In this document: piece after piece, positions 36,620 to 44,320 of the stretch | Position numbering within the stretch: the stretch's first letter is position 1 | Layout of the letters: every line of letters begins with the position of its first letter | Assembly: GCA_963762885.1 (NCBI GenBank) | Contig: CAVXNH010000091.1 | Location: 62,001 to 126,000, forward strand | Reading direction: 5' to 3' | DNA length: 64,000 nt | DNA from: JASHVB01 sp963762885 | Lineage (GTDB): Bacteria > Pseudomonadota > Alphaproteobacteria > Acetobacterales > Acetobacteraceae | Notes under the pieces: generated by a model | Told to the model about the DNA's origin: nothing | The model's database searches: none | Seen by the model: the letters and a program-made list of their open reading frames with translations, nothing else | Translations under genes and position numbers: made by a program

Positions 36620-37699
36620 ATGAGCCGTTTCTGGAGCAGCCTGGCGCGCGATTTGCGGCCCTATGTGCCGGGCGAACAGCCCCGCATGGCGGAACTGGTC
36701 AAGCTCAACACCAATGAAAGTCCGCTCGGTCCTTCGCCGCGCGTGCTAGAAGCGATCCGCGCCGAGGCGGCCGGCACACTGCGCCTCTATCCGGATCCGC
36801 AGGCCACCGCGCTGCGAACGGCTTTGGCCGCCTACCACCAGGTGCAAGTCGAACAGGTGTTCGTGGGCAACGGCTCGGACGAAGTGCTGGCGCACGCTTT
36901 TTCCGGTTTGCTCAAGCATGACGCGCCATTGCTTTTTCCTGACATCACCTACAGCTTCTACCCGGTCTGGTGCCGGTTGTTCGATATCGCCTATGAAACG
37001 GTACCGCTGGACGAGGCGATGCGAGTCCGTGTCGCCGACTATCGTCGCCCGGCCGGCGCGATCATCGTGCCCAATCCAAACGCACCGACGGGCCTCGCGC
37101 TGTCGCGGAGCGAGATCGCGACCCTGCTGAACGACCATCCCGACATTCCCGTGGTGATCGACGAAGCGTATGTCGATTTCGGAGCCGAGACCGCCATTCC
37201 GCTGGTGGCCTCGCATGCGAACCTGCTGGTAGTGCACACCATGTCCAAGTCGCGGGCATTGGCCGGCCTGCGCGTCGGCTACGCGATCGGCGAGCGGGAC
37301 CTGATAGAGGCGCTGACGCGCGTGAAGGATAGCTTCAACTCCTATCCCGTTGGCCGGCCCGCCCAGGCCGGCGCCATCGCCTCGCTTGAGGACGAGGCGT
37401 ATTTTCAAGCGGCCCGCACGCGGGTAATCGAAGGCCGCGAGCGGATGCGCAGCGGCCTGGTCCGGCTTGGCTTCGAAGTCCTGCCATCCTCCGCGAATTT
37501 CGTTTTCGCCCGCCACCCAGCCCATGACGGCGCAGCGTTAACCCTCGCGCTGCGCCGGCGCGCGGTCATCGTCCGCCACTTCGCTGCGCCTCGGATAACG
37601 GATTATCTGCGGATCAGCGTGGGCACCGATGCGCAAATCGACCGATTATTGTCGGCCTTATCGGATATTTTCGCCGGCAAGCCGCCAACGGCCCTGTGA
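36620..37699 (+). CDS. hisC: Histidinol-phosphate aminotransferase
   Basis: PLP-dependent class I/II aminotransferase of histidine synthesis (may also act on aromatic amino acids). 359 residues. Segments in order: VKLNTNESPLGPSPRV, FVGNGSDEVLAHAF, IIVPNPNAPTG, VVIDEAYVDFG and the PLP lysine in TMSKSRALAGLRVGYAIG (about residues 211-228). The C-terminus ends normally. The GAGGGGAAA site before the ATG is a good ribosome site. The palindromic element at 37806-37900 follows. Confidence 0.94.
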   Translation: MSRFWSSLARDLRPYVPGEQPRMAELVKLNTNESPLGPSPRVLEAIRAEAAGTLRLYPDPQATALRTALAAYHQVQVEQVFVGNGSDEVLAHAFSGLLKHDAPLLFPDITYSFYPVWCRLFDIAYETVPLDEAMRVRVADYRRPAGAIIVPNPNAPTGLALSRSEIATLLNDHPDIPVVIDEAYVDFGAETAIPLVASHANLLVVHTMSKSRALAGLRVGYAIGERDLIEALTRVKDSFNSYPVGRPAQAGAIASLEDEAYFQAARTRVIEGRERMRSGLVRLGFEVLPSSANFVFARHPAHDGAALTLALRRRAVIVRHFAAPRITDYLRISVGTDAQIDRLLSALSDIFAGKPPTAL

Positions 37700-37805
37700 C
37701 CGTGCGGCGGCATCGTTCTCGGTCCATGTCGCCCTGGTGTTCTGACTCTGACCGATCGATCGCACGTCCAATTACGTCATTGCGAGTCGAATGAAACCGC
37801 TGTCC

Positions 37806-37900
37806 CCCTGTCATGGCCAGCGCAGGCCGGTCACCCACGACTTCGACCGCGGCGGCACCGCAAGACGTGGGTGGCCGGCCTGCGCCGACCATGACACGGG
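37806..37900. repeat. Intergenic palindromic element after hisC
   Basis: Arms CTGTCATGGCCAGCGCAGGC... and ...CTGCGCCGACCATGACACGGG with inner CACCCACGACTTCG / AAGACGTGGGTGG. It lies between convergent hisC and the methyltransferase gene, so it could work as a terminator. Confidence 0.85.
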
Positions 37901-37951
37901 GGGGACTGTTGCTTGCCAGCAAAACCGTCTTTGCCGAGACATCCCGTGAAC

Positions 37952-38755
37952 TCACGCGAAGCGGGAGAGAGTTCCGGCGTCGCGCAGAATTGCCTCCGCC
38001 TCGGCGGTGTATCGCCCGTCCGCCGCGTGCAGCACCAACCCCGGCAGCAGCCGCAGTGGCGACCGGCCGCCTTTTACCCCGCGCACCAGCACCAGCTTCG
38101 CCGGCCGACCCTGCTTCGGCCATAGCGGCAGGACCGCGCTCGCCGCACATCCTGCATCGGCGATCGCGACCAGACACTCGGGCAGCGACCCGGCCGGCAG
38201 GATGAAGGTCAGCGTGCCGCGATGGCGCAGCGGCGCCGCCAGCGCCCGTGCCCACGCAGCGAGCAATCCCGGCGCACCCCGCTTCGCTTGCGCCCGGGCC
38301 GGCAATGGCGAGGCGGTCCCGTCCGGCGCATGGTACGGCGGATTGGCGAGGGCGTGGTCGAACGGACCGGCCACCTTCGCCGGCATCGCCGTCAGGTCGG
38401 CGGCCAGGAACGTCAGGCCGGCGGCACCGTTCGCCGCGGCGTTACGGGTTGCCAGCGCCACCAGGGATGGGTCGCGCTCCACGCCCACGCCGAGCACGCC
38501 TGGCATCCGGGCGGCGAGACACAGCAACGCGGCCCCTGCCCCGCTGCCGCCCTCCAGGACGCGCTGTCCAGAGCATGCGGGAACCGCGGCGGCGAGCAAG
38601 ACGGGCTCAATCCCGCTGCGGAAGCCTTCGCGTGGCTGGGCATAGCTGACCCGGCCGCCAAGCAGATGCCCGGCTGTTGCGGGCGGGGTGGCGGTGGGGC
38701 TTCGTTCTGGCTCCACGAAACCGGGCGACGAAGTGCGGGGCGGTTCCTGTGCCAT
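37952..38755 (-). CDS. Class I SAM methyltransferase, TrmN6/tRNA1(Val) N6-adenine type
   Basis: A 267-residue methyltransferase. The AdoMet pocket motif VLEGGSGAGAALLCLA (about residues 75-90), VERDPSLVALATRNA and the catalytic NPPY motif (HALANPPYHAP) identify an N6-adenine-type enzyme, most like the tRNA A37 methyltransferase TrmN6. ATG 38755 gives MAQEPPRTSSPG and a short low-complexity lead before the core. Divergent from the chemoreceptor gene, with the promoters of both in 38756-38895. Confidence 0.85.
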   Translation of the reverse strand: MAQEPPRTSSPGFVEPERSPTATPPATAGHLLGGRVSYAQPREGFRSGIEPVLLAAAVPACSGQRVLEGGSGAGAALLCLAARMPGVLGVGVERDPSLVALATRNAAANGAAGLTFLAADLTAMPAKVAGPFDHALANPPYHAPDGTASPLPARAQAKRGAPGLLAAWARALAAPLRHRGTLTFILPAGSLPECLVAIADAGCAASAVLPLWPKQGRPAKLVLVRGVKGGRSPLRLLPGLVLHAADGRYTAEAEAILRDAGTLSRFA

Positions 38756-38895
38756 GACGACGCGCCTGCGTTCCAAAGAGACATTTACCCGATGTTTACC
38801 CGGTTCGACCAATAATACGCGACTTGCGCAAAGCGAAACCGTTCTTTGCGGTCGCGCGACAGCACATCGCATCGAACGTGTCCGTGGAGAGTGTC

Positions 38896-40596
38896 ATGCC
38901 GGTCTGGCAAAACCGTTCGATTGCCACCAAGGTCATCGTTGCGTTCGCACTGGTGTTCGTGTCCGCCGTGGGCCTCGGATTGTTCGGCCTGTCACAGACC
39001 GCCGCTGTCAACAGCAAAGCGGCCGAAATCCGCGACGATTGGCTGCCATCCACCGCTGCGCTGGGTAAGCTGATTTCCGTCCTGCGGGAATCCCGTGTCA
39101 GCGTCGCGCGCATACTGATTGCCGCCGAGGTCAACGACCGGGCCGATTATGCCAAGAACCTCAGCGCCATGCAGGCAGCGCAGTCCGACGTCGACAAGGC
39201 CTACGCCGAGTACAAGCCGCTGATCGCGGCGGGCACCGACGGGGAGCGGCTGATGCGGACCTACACCGATGCCTGGACGAAGCTGAAGGCAACCAACGCC
39301 CGGGTCGCCGAGCTGGTGAACCAGCACGATCTGGATGCCCTGGGCGCGCTGTATCACGGCGAGGATCGCGCCGACTACGACACGGCGGCTGGCGCGGTTG
39401 CCGCCGCGATGGGCTTCACGGAGGCACAGGGCAGAATCGCTGCCCAGCAAGGCGAAGCGACCTTCCGCTTCGCACGCCTGCTGACGATCGGCGCTCTGAT
39501 GCTGTGCGGCTTGCTCTGCATCGGCGCCGGTCTTGCGATTGTGCGCAGCGTGTCCGGACCGTTGCGACTCATCGCCGGAGCCGTCGATCGTCTTGCGACG
39601 GGCGATCTGGAGGTTGCCGTCGAGGGGGCGAAACGCGAGGACGAGATTGGCCTGCTGGCGCGCGGCCTGGAGGTGTTCAAACGCAACGCCGGCGAGGCCA
39701 GGATCCTTGCCGGCGAAAAGGCAGCGTCACAGGCCAATCGGGAGCAGCGAACCAGACATCTCGACGCGTTGCTGCACGGCTTCGAAACCAAGGTCAGCGC
39801 CCTGGTCAGCCTGCTCTCCGCCGGATCGACCGAACTGGAAGCCACGGCGCGATCGATGAGCGCCACGGCGAGCCGTACCGATCAGCAGGCCAGCGCGGTC
39901 GCCAGTGCCGCGGAAGAAGCCAGCACGGGTGTGCAGACGGTGGCCGCCGCGTCTGAGGAACTCACCGCGTCGATTCAGGAGATCAGCCGCCAGGTGGCGC
40001 AGTCGGCGCGGATCACCGGCACAGCGGTTGCCGAGGCACAACGCACCGACGCTATCGTGCGCGCGCTGGCCGAGGGCGCCGAGAAGATCGGACAGGTGGT
40101 CGGCCTGATCAGCGATATTGCCGGGCAGACCAATCTGCTCGCGCTCAACGCCACCATAGAGGCAGCACGCGCGGGAGATGCGGGCAAGGGATTCGCCGTG
40201 GTTGCGTCAGAGGTAAAGAACCTGGCCACGCAGACCGCAAAAGCCACCGGCGAGATCGGCTCCCAGATCAGCCAGATCCAGAATGCGACCAAGGAAGCGG
40301 TGGACGCGATCCGCGACATCGCCGCCACCATCACCGAAGTCAGTGCGATCGCTGCCAGCATCGCGGCCGCAGTCGAACAACAGGGGTCGTCCACCGCGGA
40401 AATCGCCCGCAACGTGCAGGAGACTGCCCAGGCGACGCAGGCGGTGACCGCGAATATCAGCGGGGTGAGCCAGTCGGCCAACGAAACCGGCGCCGCCGCC
40501 AGCCAGGTTCTGGGCGCCGCCGCCGGGTTGTCCAAACAGTCCGAGCAATTGTCCGGCGAGGTCAACGCGTTCGTCGCGAGCGTGCGCGCGGCCTGA
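38896..40596 (+). CDS. Methyl-accepting chemotaxis protein
   Basis: A 566-residue transmembrane chemoreceptor. N-terminal helix KVIVAFALVFVSAVGLGLFG (about residues 13-32), a roughly 160-residue four-helix ligand-binding region (MCP 4HB-like: LIAAEVNDRADYAKN, LVNQHDLDALGALYHG), second membrane helix LLTIGALMLCGLLCIGAGLA, HAMP (RSVSGPLRLIAGAVDRLATGDLEVAV) and the signalling hairpin with its tip GQTNLLALNATIEAARAGDA GKGFAVVA. Start at ATG 38896 with a GGAG site; an upstream in-frame ATG at 38824 is less likely. A perfect 12-base stem-loop overlaps the stop. Confidence 0.93.
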   Translation: MPVWQNRSIATKVIVAFALVFVSAVGLGLFGLSQTAAVNSKAAEIRDDWLPSTAALGKLISVLRESRVSVARILIAAEVNDRADYAKNLSAMQAAQSDVDKAYAEYKPLIAAGTDGERLMRTYTDAWTKLKATNARVAELVNQHDLDALGALYHGEDRADYDTAAGAVAAAMGFTEAQGRIAAQQGEATFRFARLLTIGALMLCGLLCIGAGLAIVRSVSGPLRLIAGAVDRLATGDLEVAVEGAKREDEIGLLARGLEVFKRNAGEARILAGEKAASQANREQRTRHLDALLHGFETKVSALVSLLSAGSTELEATARSMSATASRTDQQASAVASAAEEASTGVQTVAAASEELTASIQEISRQVAQSARITGTAVAEAQRTDAIVRALAEGAEKIGQVVGLISDIAGQTNLLALNATIEAARAGDAGKGFAVVASEVKNLATQTAKATGEIGSQISQIQNATKEAVDAIRDIAATITEVSAIAASIAAAVEQQGSSTAEIARNVQETAQATQAVTANISGVSQSANETGAAASQVLGAAAGLSKQSEQLSGEVNAFVASVRAA

Positions 40597-40634
40597 GGCA
40601 AGGAAAGGCCAGAGGTTTGCGCTTCCTTGCCTCA
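40594..40634. terminator. Bidirectional stem-loop terminator between chemoreceptor and hemB
   Basis: TGAGGCAAGGAA (40594-40605) and TTCCTTGCCTCA (40623-40634) are perfect inverted repeats. The left arm includes the chemoreceptor TGA and the right arm includes the hemB stop, so both convergent genes share it. Confidence 0.85.
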
Positions 40635-41624
40635 GCGCCGCAGCAGCTTGGCGGCCTCGGGGGCGAAGTAGGTCAGCACGCCGTTGCAGCCCGCGCGCTT
40701 GAACGCCATCAGCGTTTCCATCATCGCGCGATGGTGCTCCAGCCAGCCGTTCTGCACCGCCGCCATTACCATCGCGTATTCGCCCGACACCTGATAGGCG
40801 AAGGTCGGCACGCCGAAACGTTCTTTCACCCGCTGCACGATATCCAGATACGGCAGGCCCGGCTTTACCATCACCATGTCGGCGCCCTCGGCGATGTCCA
40901 GCGCGACCTCACGCAGCGCCTCGTCCGAGTTGGCCGGGTCCATCTGGTAGGTCTTCTTGTCGCCCTTCAGCGCCCCGCCCGAGCCAACCGCATCGCGGAA
41001 CGGCCCATAAAACGCCGATGCGTACTTCGCTGCATAACTCATGATCCGGGTGTGGATCAGCCCGGCCTCGTCCAGCGCGCCGCGAATGGCGCCGACTCGG
41101 CCGTCCATCATGTCCGACGGAGCAATGATGTCGATGCCGGCCTCGGCCTGGTTCACCGCCTGCCGGGTCAGCACGGCGAGGGAGTTGTCGTTGGCCACGT
41201 AGCCGTTGCGGATCACGCCGTCATGGCCGTGGTCGGTATACGGGTCCAGCGCGACGTCGCCTACCAGGCCCAGGTCCGGAAATTCGCGCTTCAACAGCCG
41301 CGCCGCGGCGCACATCAGGTTTTCCGGATTGGTCGCTTCGGTGCCTTCCGCGTCCTTCTTCTCGGGCGGCGTGGCGGGGAACAGCGCGATGGCCGGAATG
41401 CCGTATTGCAGCGCCGGCTCCACGTGCCTTGCCAGGCGATCGATGGTGACGCGCTGTACGCCGGGCATCGAGGCGACGTCGGTCGTCAAGCCACGCCCCT
41501 CGATGATGAACACCGGCCAGATCAGGTCGTCCACCGACAGCGCATTTTCCGCCACCAGCCGGCGGGTCCAGGCGTCGTAGCGGTTGCGGCGCATGCGGGT
41601 GTTGGGAAACTGGCCGACGCTCAT
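40632..41624 (-). CDS. hemB: Delta-aminolevulinic acid dehydratase (porphobilinogen synthase)
   Basis: Condenses two 5-aminolevulinate molecules to porphobilinogen in heme synthesis. 330 residues. The active-site lysines are in MSYAAKYASAFYGPFRDA and VMVKPGLPYLDIV, both complete. IAPSDMMDGRVGAIR and VALDPYTDHGHDG (without the cysteine-rich zinc site) match the Mg-type HemB common in proteobacteria. Start at ATG 41624 (MSVGQFPNTRMRRNRYDAW); the frame runs a little further upstream without support. Confidence 0.96.
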   Translation of the reverse strand: MSVGQFPNTRMRRNRYDAWTRRLVAENALSVDDLIWPVFIIEGRGLTTDVASMPGVQRVTIDRLARHVEPALQYGIPAIALFPATPPEKKDAEGTEATNPENLMCAAARLLKREFPDLGLVGDVALDPYTDHGHDGVIRNGYVANDNSLAVLTRQAVNQAEAGIDIIAPSDMMDGRVGAIRGALDEAGLIHTRIMSYAAKYASAFYGPFRDAVGSGGALKGDKKTYQMDPANSDEALREVALDIAEGADMVMVKPGLPYLDIVQRVKERFGVPTFAYQVSGEYAMVMAAVQNGWLEHHRAMMETLMAFKRAGCNGVLTYFAPEAAKLLRR

Positions 41625-41741
41625 GTCAGTGCTCTTTTGCCGACGGGGAGGAAATCGCACGCTGCTGCACATAAGCCCCGCACGCGGCCCAGTCCAGCGA
41701 GCCGTGGGCCAGTGGGGCCGGTGCGAACTCCACCTGTCGAA

Positions 41742-42076
41742 CTAAACCGGCGGGTGGCCGAGTTGCTCGGCCCCAACAGCCGCATCGGTCAGTGCGACCC
41801 TGAGACGCTTCCCCAGCACCGCTGCCGCCCGGTACAGCGTATGCAGGGCAACGCCTGTGTTAGTTGGATCGAGCAACCGATTGAGTTGGGTCCGGCTGGT
41901 CTGCATTGCCGCGGCCATCTCGGTCTTGCTGAGGCCATGCTCGCGCATCGCCTGCGCCACCTGCCAGGCGATGACCTCCTTCACCGCGGCTTCGTCGACG
42001 CTGGCGAGAAGCCCCCCGCGGCGAGGAAGCTCTCAAAACCGGAGCCGATCGGGTGGGCCGCCGCATGCTGGTTCAT
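41742..42076 (-). pseudogene. XRE-family HTH regulator/antitoxin, one frameshift
   Basis: A small DNA-binding protein like the antitoxins of RelE-type pairs. ATG 42076 gives MNQHAAAHPIGSGFESFLA; a one-base shift in a GGGGGG run near 42017 is needed to join LLASVDEAAVKEVIAWQVAQ AM and the HTH (GLSKTEMAAAMQTSRTQLNR LLDP, about residues 50-75). No matching toxin lies directly beside it, so it looks like an orphan. Same strand as, and 45 bases after, the HigA-type gene. Confidence 0.72.
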
Positions 42077-42120
42077 GATCTGGGCTCCCGCCTTTGATTT
42101 CGAAACACAGGGAGAATAGG

Positions 42121-42402
42121 TCAAGCAGCCCTCCCCACGCGAACCTCTACATGCAGCCCAGCCGCGGCCAACATATTGACCAGGGTGTCGAGGCCAAATA
42201 GCTCGACCTTTCCCCGCATGAGATCCGACACGCGAGGCTGCGTAACGCCAAACAGCTTGGCGGCCTCACCCTGGCTCAACCCCTCGCGAACGATGTGATC
42301 CTTGAGTGCCATCATCAGTGCCGAGCGCAGTTTCATGTTTTCAGCCTTTGCAGGCGTGTCTTCGATCGCGTCCCACACACTGGCAAAGCGCTTGCTGCTC
42401 AT
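42121..42402 (-). CDS. higA: HigA-type XRE antitoxin
   Basis: A 93-residue HTH protein; helix-turn-helix LSQGEAAKLFGVTQPRVSDL MRGK at about residues 42-65, N-terminal lead SSKRFASVWDAIEDTPAKAE. Antitoxin of the pair with the upstream toxin gene. Its ATG overlaps the toxin stop (ATGA at 42402-42399), the usual toxin-first HigBA order. Likely also represses the operon through the palindrome at 42748-42765. Confidence 0.87.
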   Translation of the reverse strand: MSSKRFASVWDAIEDTPAKAENMKLRSALMMALKDHIVREGLSQGEAAKLFGVTQPRVSDLMRGKVELFGLDTLVNMLAAAGLHVEVRVGRAA

Positions 42403-42740
42403 TCGTTCATCTCCTTCACCAGGTCACGGTAACGCTTCGTAGCAAGATCGAGGTCAACCTTGGATGTTTTCTGGGTCTTCTTCTGAAAACAATGCAACAC
42501 ATAGACAGCGGCTGCAAATTTCGTCACATAGATCACCCGGAACGCACCGGCGCTGTCGCGAACTCGTATTTCACGAACGCCAGCCCCGATCGTTGGCATG
42601 GGTTTCCAGTCGTCGGGATCGCGACCCTGCTGCACCTGGTCGAGTTGATACCCCGCCTCACGGCGGGCGGCAGCCGGAAAGGTCCGAAGGTCATCCAAAG
42701 AGCTTCCCCGAAACTCAATAAACTTCGCCCGTTCACCCAT
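42399..42740 (-). CDS. higB: HigB-type toxin (RelE/ParE superfamily, phage Gp49-like)
   Basis: A 113-residue protein with the RelE fold: KFIEFRGSSLDDLRTFPAAA RREAGYQLDQVQ, then IRVRDSAGAFRVIYVTKFAA AVYVLHCFQKKTQKTSK, where RVIY and the CFQKKTQKT basic strand match the Gp49/DUF891 group of ribosome-dependent mRNA-cleaving toxins. Starts at ATG 42740, eight bases downstream of an operator-like palindrome. Confidence 0.88.
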   Translation of the reverse strand: MGERAKFIEFRGSSLDDLRTFPAAARREAGYQLDQVQQGRDPDDWKPMPTIGAGVREIRVRDSAGAFRVIYVTKFAAAVYVLHCFQKKTQKTSKVDLDLATKRYRDLVKEMNE

Positions 42741-42746
42741 GCCAAC

Positions 42747-43913
42747 TCATACAATATTTTGTATGTCGGCGCAAGCAACGGTAGTGGGCAAGTTTGAACC
42801 TCCGATGCAAAGCAGCGCCGGCCGGGTCCTTGGCCATAACAGCCGTGTTAGAACCAAAGCGGACACCCGCCCAGGCCAGCGCAGCGGTTCGACGGCAGGG
42901 ACAGCGGTCGCTGGCCGCCCGCCGCGGGCGAAATTCGCATCGAGAGACGGACGAAAGTTAGCGAACTCGGCGCGTAACACACTTAGAAAAACCCCAGCGA
43001 ACTCGCAGCCGGTGCCAGCGGAAAAGGCCATCTTGTGCCGCTTGCCGGGGATGTCGATGACGTGCACCGAGCCGTCGCCCTGGCAGGCCACAAACAATTC
43101 GTCACCGCGGAACGCCATGTCCATCGGCTGCGAGCCGACCTTGATCGCGGTCTGCCCGACCAACGATGGGTCGATCAGACTGACGGTATCGCCCCGGTTG
43201 CTGGTGACCGCGAGCAAGCTGAAGTCCGGCGCGAAGCGTGCGATCTGAGCCGGCTTCGGCACGTCCTTCAACGGCAGTTCCTCACGCACTTTGCCCGCCT
43301 CGGCGTCGATCAGAAACAGCGTCGGTTGCTCGTCGTCGACCGCGATCAAGGTGCGGCCGTCGCCCGAAATGGCAATGCCGGCGAGCGGCCGCGGAGTGGC
43401 GATCTTCCCGAGCAACCTGCGCCGCGGCAGGTCGATGACCGAAACCGTGGCGTCCTCCTCGTTCTCGGTATAGAGGCGCTGACCGTCCGGCGCGATGATC
43501 AGCCTGTGGCCATTGGTCGAGCCGGTATCGATCGCATCGACGACTTCGTTCTTGCCGCGGTCGATCACCGCGACCACCGCCGAGTTCTCGCAGGTGATGT
43601 AGATCAGGCCATCGGGCCCGAGTTTCAGGGTATGCGGGGCGATATAGGGCGACGTATCGATGGTGGCGCAGAGCATGCGCCGGTGCAGGTCGAACACGCA
43701 GACATGATGCTGCGGATTCGGATTGCGGCCATGAATGCCATCGCCGAAGATCGGCACATAGGCGAAGCCGGTTTTCGGCACGACGAGCAATTCGTGCACG
43801 GTTCTAAGAAAGCCGTCGATCACCACCTCGGTGGCATGGGTCCGCGGATCGAGAAACAGAACCTTGGTTCCCATCTTGTCGACCGCGATCGTGCCGTGTT
43901 CAACGCTCGTCAT
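42747..43913 (-). CDS. YncE-like beta-propeller protein, C-terminus extended
   Basis: A repeat protein of the YVTN/YncE seven-blade propeller type. Blade-like repeats: VFDLHRRMLCATIDT, VAVIDRGKNEVVDAIDTGST, VSVIDLPRRRLLGKIATPRP, LFLIDAEAGKVREELPL and VSLIDPSLVGQTAIKVGSQP. No signal peptide from ATG 43913. The propeller seems to end at VHVIDIPGKRHKMAFSAGTG; the last about 75 residues (from CEFAGVFLS) are unlike it and run to a stop inside the higBA operator palindrome. So the native 3' end was probably lost or shifted. Divergent from the cyclase gene. Confidence 0.75.
   Translation of the reverse strand: MTSVEHGTIAVDKMGTKVLFLDPRTHATEVVIDGFLRTVHELLVVPKTGFAYVPIFGDGIHGRNPNPQHHVCVFDLHRRMLCATIDTSPYIAPHTLKLGPDGLIYITCENSAVVAVIDRGKNEVVDAIDTGSTNGHRLIIAPDGQRLYTENEEDATVSVIDLPRRRLLGKIATPRPLAGIAISGDGRTLIAVDDEQPTLFLIDAEAGKVREELPLKDVPKPAQIARFAPDFSLLAVTSNRGDTVSLIDPSLVGQTAIKVGSQPMDMAFRGDELFVACQGDGSVHVIDIPGKRHKMAFSAGTGCEFAGVFLSVLRAEFANFRPSLDANFARGGRPATAVPAVEPLRWPGRVSALVLTRLLWPRTRPALLCIGGSNLPTTVACADIQNIV
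42748..42765. promoter_or_regulatory. Operator palindrome of the higBA pair
   Basis: CATACAA-TATT-TTGTATG: perfect 7-base arms and a 4-base loop, eight bases before the toxin ATG and near the -10 region. This is the normal place for autorepression by the antitoxin. Confidence 0.75.
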
Positions 43914-44320
43914 GGCTGCGTCCCTTACTCATATCCAATCGCTCCCAGGATGCCGGCGATGAAGCGCGACCTTGAGGCCGTGCGCAAGTACGCCGGGGGG
44001 AACGTGGCCGGGTCAGGGCCGGAGCCTTTCGCCGGACTGCGTGCACTTGGGGGTGGGGAGCGCCAACTCTCGACTGGATGGCACCGGCCGGAGCGCGCTG
44101 AGAGTTAGGCTGCGGCAATGTCAGCCGATAGCGAACCCCAGCGTACGCAATCGCGTATGTCCGCTCCCCCATTGCGGCGATAGCGGGTCGGCGGCGGCTA
44201 CCGCCGGAATCGACCCAAAGCGGTCCTTCAGCATCGGGGCGATTGCACCGAGAGATCCGGCAGGTATCAATTGTCGCTCGAACCCGGGCACTCTATTCTT
44301 TTCCAAACGGAGTATCGCAT
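43914..44320. other. Divergent promoter region, no gene seen
   Basis: About 400 bases between the propeller gene (minus) and the cyclase gene (plus). It probably carries promoters for both. Short open frames exist on both strands but have no recognisable content. Confidence 0.5.
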
